This document shows positions 61,601-62,830 of a stretch of DNA of 64,000 bases, one piece after another (position 1 is the first letter of the stretch; each line of letters opens with the position of its first letter). Both the position numbers and the translations under genes were made by a program. A model generated the notes under the pieces. The model did no database searches. It was given only the letters and a program-made list of their open reading frames with translations, and had not been told where the DNA came from. The stretch is from Margaritifera margaritifera (lineage: Eukaryota; Mollusca; Bivalvia; Unionida; Margaritiferidae), in assembly GCA_029931535.1 (NCBI GenBank), contig JAQPZY010001684.1:3225001-3289000 (forward strand). The letters are read 5' to 3'.

Positions 61601-62067
61601 TGACCCATTTTTGAAAGCAACTAGTCACAAACCTCATAATGAATGTGCCAATAAAGCTTCATGAATGAGCATGAAATTGTGCTCAAGAAATGGAGCTTAA
61701 TACAGAAACTTAATGTTGCCACCTACACAATCAAAGGAAATGCAATTTGAACTAAGCCATTAAAAACTGTGATAACTATGTCTCCCATATGCTTTGAAGG
61801 CAAAAAAAACCCCAAAATTACCATGGGATTGGAGTCGGAGAGTAGGTCTTTCAGAAGGTCAAGAAAGCCCTGATCTTCTACAAGCTGGGCATTGATATCA
61901 TGAAGTTTGGCCACACAGACAGCAGCTGTTTTTCTTACATATGGGTCCTCATCCTTCAGACATTTGCGAAGTGGCTCACAAAGGTATTCTGTAATCTTAT
62001 CAACACGGATGCAACCCATAGTTCTCACTGCCAAAGCACGAATCAGGGGATTGCTGTCCTCACAGTC
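5042..62067 (-). CDS. AP1B1: AP-1/AP-2 complex subunit beta (beta-adaptin), 16 exons, both ends missing
   Basis: Large beta subunit of the AP-1/AP-2 clathrin adaptors. It forms the tetramer core, binds clathrin and accessory proteins, and acts at the trans-Golgi/endosome (AP-1) or plasma membrane (AP-2). The sixteen exons listed separately have AG/GT borders and matching phases and give 810 codons. In order they encode a HEAT-repeat trunk (from DCED, about residue 93 of the human protein, to FVEGK), a Pro/Gly/Ser-rich hinge of about 100 residues with the clathrin box LLDMD, and the beta-sandwich plus platform ear. The three known ear-ligand residues are present: Tyr in NNIDVFY, Trp in ATWKDIP and Tyr in MLYQSLK. 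Identity to human AP1B1 and AP2B1 looks similarly high, so this may be the single shared AP-1/2 beta gene of many invertebrates; the symbol is a best guess. The first roughly 92 residues and the C-terminal LSLKCRAP-type exon lie outside the window. Introns range from 427 bp to 10.8 kb. Confidence 0.97.
5405..5697. mobile_element. Inverted-repeat unit at the end of DIRS-like copy D1
   Basis: A roughly 290-bp unit bounded by AATTATGTTTCTCAGATAAT at left and its complement TATTGGAGAAACATAATTTA at right. Next inward is ATACTTACCTGATCACATTA at left and the complementary CAGGTAAGTATT at right. Relatives occur at about 9.13-9.43, 21.19-21.56, 27.74-28.11, 30.17-30.37, 43.99-44.23, 49.41-49.55, 51.37-51.62 and 54.72-54.93 kb. 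It is either the terminal repeat of the DIRS-like element or a MITE that shares it. Confidence 0.65.
5698..7740 (-). mobile_element. Decayed DIRS-like tyrosine-recombinase retrotransposon, copy D1
   Basis: Minus-strand remnant read in several frames. At 7,500-7,730 there is a reverse-transcriptase N-terminal block ([17 protein letters not shown]). At about 7,100-7,290 lies the RNase H-to-recombinase linker ([20 protein letters not shown], then [12 protein letters not shown]). At 6,200-6,416 is the recombinase domain ([33 protein letters not shown]). The HxxR box (about 6,175-6,192) reads SAHEI-stop and the catalytic Tyr position (about 6,080) is His. The middle of the RT is missing. Family assignment rests on matching motif order in three copies (here, 21.2-24.8 kb and 27.7-29.9 kb). 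Confidence 0.7.
7741..8290 (-). pseudogene. Possible gag-end/RT-junction frame upstream of D1
   Basis: A minus-strand open frame of up to 192 codons lies directly upstream of the RT fragment of D1. It contains a Gln/Arg/Ser-rich stretch ([20 protein letters not shown]) before the frame break at about 7,690. This resembles the basic, glycine-rich tail that precedes RT in DIRS-like elements, but the identity is weak. It may be chance coding in the adjacent repeat. Confidence 0.35.
8160..8570. repeat. Tandem repeat, about 100-bp unit
   Basis: Four diverged copies of a unit with TACAGTATGT, TGTTTCTGCATCTGCATG and GACATCACCCATGAGACTAA. The TACAGTATG motif falls at about 8,201, 8,301, 8,372 and 8,472. 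Confidence 0.75.
9130..9432. mobile_element. Fragment of the 5,405-type inverted-repeat unit
   Basis: It shares GGGGAGTTAACCTGTAAGAG, the GGAATTGGATTC region, GTTATCCAATGATGTGACAT and TAATGTGATCAGGTAATGTA with the unit at 5,405-5,697, in inverted order. A TG/TA microsatellite (9,284-9,332) sits in the middle. Confidence 0.65.
9440..10320. repeat. Minisatellite, about 76-bp unit, array 1
   Basis: About eleven diverged copies of a unit with GATATGTACTGAAACCAATC, TCAAGGATGGGTCAG, TTGTCCTTGAGGATGCATCT and TTATGAGAGATCAAGA. CTCAAGGA and TCCTTGAG within each unit can pair into a small hairpin. A second block follows at 11,500-11,790. Confidence 0.85.
10321..10726. other. Intronic DNA, nothing recognised
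   Basis: AT-rich spacer between the 76-bp minisatellite and the unidentified open frame. I see no gene, RNA or repeat structure. Confidence 0.45.
10727..11083 (-). pseudogene. Unidentified open frame, 118 codons without a stop
   Basis: A stop-free minus-strand frame that begins after an in-frame TGA at 11,086; its first ATG is at 10,924. The upstream part is Cys-rich ([16 protein letters not shown]), followed by [17 protein letters not shown] and, downstream of the [23 protein letters not shown]. Composition looks protein-like rather than low-complexity. Further upstream the same reading continues with several stops. I do not recognise the family. It could be a decayed retrocopy, a transposon ORF or an exon of a nested gene. 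Confidence 0.3.
11500..11790. repeat. Minisatellite, about 76-bp unit, array 2
   Basis: Three to four copies of the same unit as at 9,440-10,320 (CTGAAACCAATCTCAAGGAT, TTGTCCTTG, ATACATCTTTA). About 1.2 kb of unrelated sequence separates the arrays, so one array was split or seeded twice. Confidence 0.8.
11800..14280. other. Intronic DNA, nothing recognised
   Basis: About 2.5 kb of AT-rich intron with no gene, RNA gene or tandem repeat that I can support. A G-rich run (GGTGGGGGTGGGGGTG) lies near 12,746 and a short duplication (TTTGTATGATGTCA) near 12,895-12,928. Confidence 0.45.
14451..14589. repeat. 87-bp tandem duplication of an exon end with its donor site
   Basis: Sequence at 14,538-14,589 (end of the ear exon) is repeated at 14,451-14,502, an offset of exactly 87 bp. 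The second copy lies in the intron and still encodes [17 protein letters not shown], but the donor GAG|GTAGGT has become GAGATGAG. Because 87 is divisible by three, the exon frame reads through both copies without a stop. Confidence 0.9.
14535..14706 (-). CDS. AP1B1: Beta-adaptin exon: ear, [11 protein letters not shown] to NNVQHNG
   Basis: A 172-nt exon: [40 protein letters not shown], then [15 protein letters not shown]. It carries the sandwich Tyr and the platform Trp of the ear. The donor GGAG|GTAGGT splits an Asp codon with the next exon. The open frame continues past this donor because the exon end is tandemly duplicated (see the repeat at 14,451-14,589). Confidence 0.93.
14815..14995 (+). 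mobile_element. tRNA-derived SINE
   Basis: It starts with a tRNA-like head (GTGGTGGCTCAGTGG as A box, GCAGGTTTGTATCTT as B box). A tail follows with GAGCAAGATACTTTACTCCA and GTGCTGTTAAACACCACTCA, the type seen in invertebrate SINEs with a 'gcacttaa' tail. It is diverged, with no clear target duplication. It is not a functional tRNA gene because the cloverleaf arms do not pair. Confidence 0.65.
15184..15385. mobile_element. Hairpin MITE copy
   Basis: The outer arms CTTGTGTACAAGTCATATCC and GACCTGACTTATAAGCGAG pair imperfectly. The inner hairpins carry GGACCCTGATCTG and GCAGATCAGGGTC. Same family as 2,022-2,230. Confidence 0.8.
15386..16480. other. Intronic DNA, nothing recognised
   Basis: About 1.1 kb of AT-rich intron with only short open frames on both strands, none resembling a known protein. 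A G-rich patch follows at 16,484-16,552. Confidence 0.4.
16573..16929 (-). pseudogene. hAT-superfamily transposase C-terminal (dimerisation) fragment
   Basis: A minus-strand frame of 118 codons ending in a stop. [20 protein letters not shown], then [15 protein letters not shown] and [20 protein letters not shown] match the hAT dimerisation domain as seen in ZNF862-like proteins (PLSTADCERGFSAQN...RNRLS...LM...FDF...W). The catalytic domain and BED finger are absent: the frame begins near the edge of a 57-bp minisatellite and has no ATG at its start. It is a broken transposon copy rather than a host gene. Confidence 0.8.
16985..17852. repeat. Minisatellite, 57-bp unit, 15 copies
   Basis: Fifteen tandem copies of a unit made of GTATTAGGGTTTTAAGTCTA, TCAATGCCATAGTCTGATTG and TTCAGACAGAGGTATTT. 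Most copies are over 90% alike; length variants come from T-runs. TCTGATTGTTCAGA can form a small hairpin. Confidence 0.95.
17926..18568 (-). mobile_element. piggyBac-like remnant
   Basis: A 643-bp element flanked by TTAA on both sides (17,922-17,925 and 18,569-18,572). Its inverted ends read CCCTTAGAGTGCTATG on the left and, reverse-complemented from the right, CCCTTAAAGTGCTTATTG. TTAA targets with CCCTT ends are typical of piggyBac. Minus-strand ATG at 18,311 opens a short acidic frame ([20 protein letters not shown], then DDSNDDNDF and a stop) like piggyBac transposase N-termini. The catalytic domain is deleted. Confidence 0.75.
18573..19930. other. Intronic DNA, nothing certain
   Basis: About 1.3 kb without a supported gene. 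Near 19,868-19,890 a short GC-rich palindrome (CCCCGCATTATAAGCGGG) resembles pogo-type end sequence, but no partner end was found. Confidence 0.4.
19931..20457. mobile_element. Foldback element with roughly 95-bp inverted ends
   Basis: Left arm 19,931-20,025 (ATTTCATTCATTAATTAATA, TTTCTAACCCGATTGTCACC, TTTCTAACACTGTCATG) is the near-complement of the right arm about 20,364-20,457 (GACAGTGTTAGGAACCCCCT, GGTGACAATCAGGTTAGAAA, AATGAATGAATGAAA). The central 340 bp are unrelated and non-coding. The superfamily cannot be told because no clear target duplication is seen. Confidence 0.8.
20761..20812. repeat. AAT trinucleotide microsatellite
   Basis: About 17 uninterrupted AAT/ATA triplets. The poly-Asn open frame that spans it is an artefact of the repeat. 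Confidence 0.97.
20901..21030 (-). CDS. AP1B1: Beta-adaptin exon: ear sandwich, [10 protein letters not shown] to LTSLQ
   Basis: A 130-nt exon: [20 protein letters not shown], then [20 protein letters not shown]. The acceptor is TTTCAG and the donor CAG|GTAAAT. It aligns with the SFGL...MKMEPLNNLQ block of vertebrate beta-adaptins. Confidence 0.95.
21190..21565. mobile_element. Inverted-repeat terminus of DIRS-like copy D2
   Basis: Carries AATACTTATCTGATCATGAT at left and GTGACCAGGCAAGTATTATC at right, then a second TCAAATACACTATCAAATCA block, the same order as at 5,405-5,740. Substitutions in the ends show it is older than the 5.4-kb unit. Confidence 0.65.
21566..24810 (-). mobile_element. 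DIRS-like tyrosine-recombinase retrotransposon, most complete copy D2
   Basis: Minus strand, 5' to 3'. Gag-like zinc-knuckle region at 24.5-24.8 kb ([18 protein letters not shown]) and a Pro/Thr/Ser-rich frame at 24,078-24,470. Reverse transcriptase at about 23,370-23,640 ([49 protein letters not shown]), including the first catalytic Asp in DAYLHVPI. RNase H end and linker at about 22,950-23,140 ([39 protein letters not shown]). Recombinase N-terminal part at about 22,500-22,600 ([19 protein letters not shown]). The frame is broken by many stops, and the RT part with the YxDD box is deleted. Order gag-RT-RH-recombinase identifies DIRS-type elements. Not functional. Confidence 0.8.
25071..25700. 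other. Intronic DNA, nothing recognised
   Basis: No supported gene. Short AT runs and a fragment (GAGAGAATGAACCATCTTTC TCAATCAAGCCC at about 25,592) distantly like the 21,190 repeat terminus. Confidence 0.4.
25734..25973 (+). mobile_element. tRNA-derived SINE with 12-bp target duplication
   Basis: A 240-bp SINE bounded by perfect direct repeats ATTTCTTTTATT (25,722-25,733 and 25,974-25,985). The head is Leu/Ser-tRNA-like: TGGCCGAGTGGTCTAAGGCG (A box), then GTGGGTTTGAGTCTTGG (B box). The body has GTGGGTCGGTGGTTCTTCCT, GGTTCTTCCTAAATATACTG and CTGCCATGTTAGCC, a layout common in mollusc and other invertebrate SINEs. RNA polymerase III promoter boxes are preserved. Confidence 0.9.
25986..27060. 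other. Intronic DNA, nothing recognised
   Basis: About 1.1 kb with a C14 homopolymer near 26,224-26,237 and no gene-like signal. Confidence 0.45.
27061..27206 (-). CDS. AP1B1: Beta-adaptin exon: start of ear domain, [10 protein letters not shown] to FNKN
   Basis: A 146-nt exon encoding the first strands of the ear beta-sandwich: [20 protein letters not shown] through [12 protein letters not shown]. The acceptor is TTTTTCAG and the donor AG|GTAATT. It lies 10.8 kb from the hinge exon, the largest intron here. Confidence 0.95.
27740..28110. mobile_element. Inverted-repeat terminus of DIRS-like copy D3
   Basis: Left arm GTAAATTATGTTTCTTCAAG followed by AATACTTACCTGATCACATT. Right arm GATCAGGTGAGTATTCTCTG followed by AGGACATAATTGAC. 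Then comes the TTTTAATACATTCCCCAATC block also seen at 5,700 and 51,590. Confidence 0.7.
28111..29950 (-). mobile_element. DIRS-like element, copy D3 (RNase H end and tyrosine recombinase)
   Basis: Minus strand. The linker at 29,350-29,592 ([46 protein letters not shown]) matches the RNase H-recombinase junction of DIRS-like elements. The recombinase C-terminal part is at 28,424-28,690 ([20 protein letters not shown], then [14 protein letters not shown], then [11 protein letters not shown]). The HxxR box reads HEIQ and the catalytic Tyr of SF-Y-LRD is Cys, so both active-site residues are lost. Several frame shifts; inactive. Confidence 0.75.
30165..30370. mobile_element. Fragment of the 5,405-type inverted-repeat unit
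   Basis: GCAGCCACCAAGTGGTGGAA, AGGGGAGATAATTTGGAAGA and GTTCCTTCCC match the centre of the unit at 27,850-27,950 in inverted orientation. Ends are eroded. Confidence 0.55.
30371..31543. other. Intronic DNA, nothing recognised
   Basis: About 1.2 kb left of the 4.4-kb transposon with only short chance frames. Confidence 0.45.
32135..32313. repeat. Subterminal motif GTAGTGTCTGTAAC, left copies 1 and 2
   Basis: Copy 1 on the plus strand at 32,135-32,149, copy 2 inverted at 32,300-32,313. Further copies lie at 32,683-32,697 (+), 33,023-33,037 (-), 35,015-35,029 (+), 35,364-35,378 (+) and 35,719-35,732 (+). All seven lie outside the coding exons and within the transposon, which suggests transposase-binding sites. 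Confidence 0.8.
32605..33656 (+). CDS. Transposon ORF1: lysine/arginine-rich protein, two exons
   Basis: Join of 32,605-32,644 ([13 protein letters not shown]) and 33,301-33,656. The donor is CTG|GTAAGT and the acceptor TTTTAG, which restores one frame of 131 residues. The protein is a highly charged helix or coiled coil ([57 protein letters not shown]), probably nucleic-acid binding and nuclear. It corresponds to the basic N-terminal region of a widespread family of uncharacterised invertebrate proteins that share the MDF-ENY core seen in ORF2. It ends in TGA overlapping the ORF2 ATG. Introns and the overlap are inferred from sequence only. Confidence 0.65.
33653..34990 (+). CDS. Transposon ORF2: transposase-like protein (MDF-ENY / DGCAAQYK family), 445 aa
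   Basis: An intact 445-residue frame. Residues 18-24 MDFSENY, 104-113 [10 protein letters not shown] and 137-148 [12 protein letters not shown] are the conserved blocks of a family repeatedly seen as 'uncharacterised protein' in cnidarian, mollusc and fish genomes. Asp19, Asp106 and Asp144 look like an RNase H-fold DDE/D triad, but this is inference. A Cys cluster (C239, C241, C244, C251) may bind zinc. A Lys-rich linker (about 270-340) leads to a C-terminal SH3/Tudor-like segment ([16 protein letters not shown], then [19 protein letters not shown]). Relatives carry some 300 residues with Cys motifs between the basic N-terminus and MDF-ENY; those are absent here. The start overlaps the ORF1 stop as ATGA. 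Confidence 0.7.
   Translation: MMGICVDRIGEGSIAMVMDFSENYGCVFQSEVQSGFFDRNQVTIHPIMCYYTEKQGEKEFKIKHAIIGISEETKHDADLAITFENKAIEILKKKGVKVEEIHEWTDGCAAQYKGKKAFADISLRKKPSVTRNYFETSHGKSVCDGLGATVKNACYRAVISNRKVIGCAEDVYHFCTEKLKMENTDNEAKTVSRREFILVKDVERNREETDVQTLQGTRKLHAVKSGSNDYELSIRNLSCYCEQCMKVDGRCNFSENVNAWEMRKLVLNKDNLSQKGKQLKDKNPSTIENNDKKRKQGSNQKDHNSATSEKPNKKRKSTERQNIVTKKIKVDKKAPTNTEKPIEKYHPGEFVAVGLKPKKGPLDVYLAEVIDILHTEVRLKYMRKSGNMYVWPEKDDYSQEALDAILYRVKAPQIVNERGHFKFNAAELSKLKSNLEKNHKHFYLK
35015..35732 (+). repeat. Subterminal motif GTAGTGTCTGTAAC, right copies
   Basis: Three same-orientation copies at 35,015, 35,364 and 35,719, spaced about 350 bp apart, between the ORF2 stop and the right inverted end. The last copy ends GTAACT instead of GTAACC. 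Confidence 0.8.
35664..35680 (+). terminator. Polyadenylation signal of the transposon gene
   Basis: AATAAA in an A-rich stretch (AAAAAAAATAAAGTTTTAAA) about 680 bp after the ORF2 stop, followed by a T-rich segment. It is the best candidate 3' end for the plus-strand transposon transcript. Confidence 0.5.
35926..37300. repeat. Minisatellite, about 53-bp unit, about 26 copies
   Basis: Tandem copies of AAACACATTTTCCTGTAAGC, CGACTTTATTATATTTTATG and TTATGCCTGCTGC. The first unit starts six bases after the right inverted end of the 4.4-kb transposon. The 179-codon frame inside (36,752-37,291) is a by-product of the repeat. Confidence 0.95.
37301..38040. other. Intronic DNA, nothing recognised
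   Basis: About 740 bp adjoining the hinge exon. A 17-bp tandem duplicate (CACTGGTTATTTAC twice near 37,759-37,788) is the only structure seen. Confidence 0.45.
38041..38350 (-). CDS. AP1B1: Beta-adaptin exon: hinge with clathrin box
   Basis: A 310-nt exon covering the flexible hinge. It has GDLLDMDLG, whose LLDMD fits the clathrin-box pattern L-hydrophobic-x-hydrophobic-D/E, then [12 protein letters not shown] and GLGDIFG. It closes with SYVPPQE, matching SYVAPKA just before the ear in vertebrates. The acceptor is TTCCAG and the donor GAG|GTATTT. Confidence 0.95.
38858..39114 (-). CDS. AP1B1: Beta-adaptin exon: end of trunk, [12 protein letters not shown] to PPRSQS
   Basis: A 257-nt exon with [40 protein letters not shown] and [13 protein letters not shown], the conserved end of the trunk before the hinge. 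The acceptor is CATAG and the donor TC|GTAAGT. A pogo-type element begins only 67 bp upstream of the acceptor. Confidence 0.97.
39181..40751 (-). mobile_element. pogo/Tigger-type element keeping only the DNA-binding domain
   Basis: A 1,571-bp element flanked by TA (39,179-39,180 and 40,752-40,753). Perfect inverted ends of 23 bp begin CAGTGGGACCCCGCTATAAC, the classic pogo/Tigger terminus; further TATAACCCG motifs lie just inside. It inserted in the beta-adaptin intron 67 bp upstream of an acceptor. The element carries a short HTH gene (next entry) but no DDE domain. A G-run (39,295-39,310) and a T-run (40,613-40,637) lie inside. Confidence 0.92.
39744..39953 (-). CDS. Truncated pogo transposase: Psq/CENP-B type HTH only, 69 aa
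   Basis: Begins at ATG 39,953. [20 protein letters not shown], then [20 protein letters not shown], is the N-terminal Psq/CENP-B helix-turn-helix of pogo-family transposases that binds the element ends. The frame stops after 69 residues; the second HTH and DDE nuclease normally following (some 400 residues) are missing. The remaining peptide could still bind pogo-type ends, but there is no evidence that it is expressed. Confidence 0.8.
   Translation of the reverse strand: MENGKRKRNAFTVKEKIEALDRIKSGVKQSHVAKDLGLDESTVRGWKKDEAKLRERVLDSQSFLKNNNY
40760..41240. other. Intronic DNA, nothing recognised
   Basis: AT-rich intron between the pogo element and a SINE, with no gene-like signal. Confidence 0.45.
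41256..41440 (-). mobile_element. tRNA-derived SINE (Met-like head) with 11-bp target duplication
   Basis: Bounded by perfect direct repeats ATTAAAAGGTA (41,245-41,255 and 41,441-41,451). Read on the minus strand the head is GTAGCTCAGTTGGTAGAGCA (A box), TCTCATAATG (CAT anticodon-like loop) and GCAGGTTTGATACCTGC (B box). The tail has TCCTTGGGAAAGGCACTTGC and CAGCATGATATAGCCAGTAA. Its translation gives the [17 protein letters not shown] pattern well known from tRNA-derived repeats, so the open frame there is not a gene. Confidence 0.9.
41766..41864 (-). CDS. AP1B1: Beta-adaptin exon: trunk, [11 protein letters not shown] to SLATQ
   Basis: A 99-nt exon of 33 whole codons, [20 protein letters not shown] through VLSLATQ. 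The acceptor is TTTCAG and the donor CAG|GTACAT. Confidence 0.96.
41870..43375. other. Intronic DNA, nothing recognised
   Basis: About 1.5 kb of AT-rich intron with an imperfect ATT/ACT trinucleotide patch at about 42,393-42,476. No gene signal. Confidence 0.45.
43380..43482 (-). CDS. AP1B1: Beta-adaptin exon: trunk, [12 protein letters not shown] to DENPQ
   Basis: A 103-nt exon encoding [20 protein letters not shown] and [14 protein letters not shown]. The acceptor is TTTTAG. The donor CAG|GTGTGT is weaker than the others in this gene. Confidence 0.96.
43985..44228. mobile_element. Diverged inverted-repeat unit
   Basis: GGAATACTTACCCAATAATA at left and ATTGGGTAAGTATTTTCATC at right are inverted ends. 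The centre (AAATCCAGTCCTCCAAAG, GTCTTTGGCTTGTTTTAGCA) matches the 21,190-21,420 unit. Confidence 0.65.
44390..45245. repeat. Minisatellite, 30-bp unit, about 28 copies
   Basis: Tandem 30-bp units, GGACACAACCCATCACCCAC plus AGATCATATA, with a higher-order period (240-270 bp: the order of variant units recurs three times). Since 30 is divisible by three and the unit lacks stops, open frames of up to 284 codons exist on both strands; these are not evidence of a protein. Confidence 0.97.
45600..45748. repeat. 35-bp tandem repeat copying an exon end and its splice donor
   Basis: CTGATTACCTTGCTTCTGGC followed by TCAAAGTAATTATGA occurs at 45,605, 45,640, 45,675, 45,706 and 45,741 (spacing 35, 35, 31, 35). 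The rightmost copy is the true exon/intron junction of the DEPEA exon. On the minus strand each copy reads CAAG|GTAATCAGT, so five near-identical donor sites stand in a row. Confidence 0.93.
45749..45837 (-). CDS. AP1B1: Beta-adaptin exon: trunk, [12 protein letters not shown] to DEPEA
   Basis: An 89-nt exon, [20 protein letters not shown] through LDEPEA, with the Arg codon split AG|G. The donor is AAG|GTAATC. The last bases of the exon and this donor recur four more times in the adjacent intron (45,600-45,748; see the repeat entry). Confidence 0.97.
46605..46812. mobile_element. Hairpin MITE copy
   Basis: The outer arms TACTCGCTTACAAATCATGT and ACTATACTTATGAGTATATA, with the CTGATCTGCC/GGCAGATCTGGGT hairpins inside, identify the same family as at 2,022-2,230. 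Confidence 0.8.
46922..47087 (-). CDS. AP1B1: Beta-adaptin exon: trunk, YATEVDVDF to AIVVIK
   Basis: A 166-nt exon with [20 protein letters not shown] and [13 protein letters not shown]. The acceptor is TTGTCAG and the donor AAG|GTAAAG. Confidence 0.97.
47515..47655 (-). CDS. AP1B1: Beta-adaptin exon: trunk, PEILKNEM to LAELKE
   Basis: A 141-nt exon with [20 protein letters not shown] and [20 protein letters not shown]. The acceptor is TTTCAG and the donor GA|GTAAGT. Confidence 0.97.
47700..48700. other. Intronic DNA, nothing recognised
   Basis: About 1 kb of AT-rich intron without gene-like or repeat structure that I can support. Confidence 0.45.
48716..48870 (-). CDS. AP1B1: Beta-adaptin exon: trunk, VVMKLMEML to LIVQKR
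   Basis: A 155-nt exon containing [20 protein letters not shown] and [10 protein letters not shown], near-identical to the vertebrate trunk. The acceptor is GTCCAG and the donor AG|GTAATG. Confidence 0.97.
49412..49690. mobile_element. Partial inverted-repeat unit followed by a GC-rich hairpin block
   Basis: TTATGTTTCTCCAATAATAC, TTACCTGATCACATTAACAT and ATCCTGAATCCAGCCCTCCG match the left arm of the 5,405-type unit; the right arm is absent. At 49,595-49,675 an unusually GC-rich block has self-complementary stretches (GGGGGTCCTCCCCCC, GGCGCCCCTGATCAGGGG), unlike the surrounding DNA. Confidence 0.6.
50069..50632 (-). pseudogene. C-terminal fragment of an unknown Lys-rich protein with a 128-bp triplication
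   Basis: On the minus strand a frame reads [20 protein letters not shown], then [20 protein letters not shown] and a stop at 50,069. It can be followed back through KEELKGEKK (one frame slip in an A8 run near 50,228-50,235) and [12 protein letters not shown] into a block repeated three times with a 128-bp period (50,253-50,632). The copies are nearly identical, and 128 is not divisible by three, so the array breaks the frame. The family is not recognised; a mobile-element ORF is likely. Confidence 0.5.
50810..51154 (-). pseudogene. Unidentified open frame, possibly 5' part of the same unknown ORF
   Basis: A 114-codon minus-strand frame directly upstream of the Lys-rich fragment. It contains [40 protein letters not shown] and [20 protein letters not shown]. 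Composition is protein-like with no low complexity. No ATG lies at its start (it follows a TGA directly). I do not recognise the family. Same strand and proximity suggest one broken transposon gene with the next fragment. Confidence 0.4.
51370..51899. mobile_element. Inverted-repeat terminus of DIRS-like copy D4
   Basis: GTGCTAGGTGGCTACTCAAA, GATTGGGTACATATTCTTGG and AGAAACATAATTATTTTCTA followed by TCAAATATATTACCTGATCA match the right half of the unit at 27,900-28,110. Confidence 0.6.
51900..52620 (-). mobile_element. DIRS-like tyrosine-recombinase fragment, copy D4, with five-fold HxxR motif
   Basis: Minus strand: [12 protein letters not shown], then YAHEIRAIS repeated five times, then [11 protein letters not shown], a stop, DNIEVVI, a stop at the usual Trp position, and SSFYLRDL. 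Both the HxxR Arg and the candidate catalytic Tyr (FYLRD) are kept here, unlike copies D1 and D3. The 33-bp unit (52,038-52,202) is an in-frame minisatellite of the active-site motif. Inactive because of stops. Confidence 0.75.
52038..52202. repeat. 33-bp tandem repeat, 5 copies
   Basis: Five essentially identical units AGATAGCTCTAATCTCATGT plus GCATATAGTTTAG. High identity means a recent expansion. Reading on the minus strand gives [11 protein letters not shown] per unit. Confidence 0.95.
52680..53640. repeat. Minisatellite, about 37-bp unit, about 25 copies
   Basis: Diverged tandem copies of CCTCAAATCCAGTGACTGAT followed by GATTTACAGTAAATTA. Copies vary in length and sequence, so the array is old. 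It lies in the 9.3-kb intron. Confidence 0.9.
53641..54720. other. Intronic DNA, nothing recognised
   Basis: About 1.1 kb of AT-rich intron with no supported gene or repeat structure. Confidence 0.45.
54725..56300 (+). mobile_element. Probable DIRS-like gag fragment, plus orientation
   Basis: A terminus-like segment (54,725-54,930; CACATTAACTTTAGGAATTA, TCATCGCCAGATGGTTACCC) precedes decayed plus-strand frames. These include [14 protein letters not shown] at about 55,293, [20 protein letters not shown] at about 55,760 and LTKVSCQ...[10 protein letters not shown] at about 56,120. Position relative to the terminus and the CxxC motif suggest the gag region of the DIRS-like family, but match quality is low. 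Several stops; inactive. Confidence 0.4.
56301..57340. other. Intronic DNA, nothing recognised
   Basis: About 1 kb. A short direct duplication (ATTCAGGATTTCAATAGCCA context, GATTTCAATAGCCACCAT twice near 56,482-56,540) is the only structure. Confidence 0.4.
57370..57945. repeat. 39-bp tandem array grown from a hairpin MITE
   Basis: About 13 copies of CTGCTGTAGCATAATGCAAT plus GGCAGGACAGGGTCTAT. The unit is the central hairpin arm and GCATAATGCA core of the MITE at 2,022-2,230. The flanks (ACTCAACTGTAAACAGTATT at left, GTATATATGGTAC at right) are remnants of the MITE ends, so the array expanded inside one copy. Confidence 0.88.
58181..58247 (-). CDS. AP1B1: Beta-adaptin exon: trunk, [10 protein letters not shown] to SAVR
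   Basis: A 67-nt exon encoding [20 protein letters not shown] and AVR. The donor AGG|GTAAGT is strong. It is followed by a 9.3-kb intron filled with minisatellites and retroelement fragments. Confidence 0.96.
58250..58775. other. Short intron, nothing recognised
   Basis: A 529-bp intron between two trunk exons without other signals. Confidence 0.5.
58777..58845 (-). CDS. AP1B1: Beta-adaptin exon: trunk, WGQVFILD to EREAQ
   Basis: A 69-nt exon encoding [20 protein letters not shown] and AQ. The acceptor is TTATAG and the donor AG|GTAAAT. The split codon at the 3' end becomes Ser with the next exon. Confidence 0.96.
58850..60190. other. Intronic DNA with a MITE fragment
   Basis: AT-rich. At about 59,500-59,590 a degraded piece (TATACCATACTTACTCATGT and GATGGCATAATATACCAGCA) resembles one end and one core of the hairpin MITE. 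Nothing else is seen. Confidence 0.4.
60200..60435. mobile_element. Hairpin MITE copy with internal duplication
   Basis: It contains GATGGCAGATCAGGGTCTAT twice and CAAACTGAGTAGACCCTGAT twice, a partial internal duplication of the MITE family. It ends 32 bp before a trunk exon, so it sits in the donor-proximal part of that intron. Confidence 0.75.
60467..60591 (-). CDS. AP1B1: Beta-adaptin exon: trunk, VVANAV to NECTE
   Basis: A 125-nt exon that opens in phase 0 with [12 protein letters not shown] and ends inside the Glu codon of [10 protein letters not shown]. The donor is ACAGA|GTACGT. The codon is completed by A at the start of the next exon. Confidence 0.96.
60600..61815. other. Intronic DNA, nothing recognised
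   Basis: About 1.2 kb between two trunk exons with only short chance frames. Confidence 0.45.
61822..62067 (-). CDS. AP1B1: Beta-adaptin exon: trunk, DCED to SNPM
   Basis: This 246-nt exon of 82 whole codons is the most 5' one visible. It contains [19 protein letters not shown] and [16 protein letters not shown], hallmark HEAT-repeat residues of the AP-1/2 beta trunk. The acceptor is TTGTAG and the donor ATG|GTAATT. Upstream to the window edge (62,068-64,000) no matching exon was found, so the N-terminus lies beyond the window. Confidence 0.97.
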
Positions 62068-62069
62068 CT

Positions 62070-62830
62070 ACAAGCAAAAGAGAAAAAGGATTGTAAATCT
62101 TTAAAAAGCACAACACTTTCAGAATGTATACAAGACTGGTGACTGTTGTTGTACATTATATAGTAATCTCTAGTGTCTGAATTCTGAGCCAAAGTTTTGA
62201 AAATTTTAAAAACTCCTTTCATTTCACTTATGAAAAAAAAGAAATATTTCAGAAAACCATCATGAGAGCTATAAATTCAAAACAAAACCTAACTGACAAG
62301 ACTAATAAAACAAAATCAAACAAAATATGATTTCCTACATTAGCTTACCTAAGGTAACATTTTGGCTGTAAGGAAAGAATTAATGGCAACAAAAGTTGGA
62401 CATATAAACACCTATACAAATCATGATTTTCTTTAAAATTTATCATAAACATGGCCCTGAAAAGATAGATACAAACAAAATTATCCTTTTAATTAAATCA
62501 AATCATAGAAAAATGGACTAAAAACAAAGCTCTAGATAAGAGTGCATTTGATTATATAACTCTTTTTGAACGAGTCTTCTCATACTGATCAAGTATGATC
62601 ATTTCAAACATGCAAATAACACTTGGAACTTGAACCGATAGCATAGTTTACTTTGATCTAATGTGCCATCATACAACACAGACTGTGCTTACGGCAGGAG
62701 GAATTCTGTGATAGCTTTGGACTCGATGCTTAAAATTAAATTGTTTTGCATAATTTGAATGTATTTAAAAATGTCCTTATGCATTTTTAGTCAAATTGAC
62801 TGCATAAAAAAATGCTGCTAATCTACCGGC
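62070..62830. other. Intronic DNA, nothing recognised
   Basis: AT-rich DNA upstream of the first visible exon. I searched for an exon ending in the expected FVK-type sequence and found none. Confidence 0.4.

Noticed and set aside
62350..62700. Possible promoter or first exon of the beta-adaptin gene
   Set aside because: The first visible exon starts at about residue 93 with a splice acceptor, so the promoter must be further right, beyond the window.
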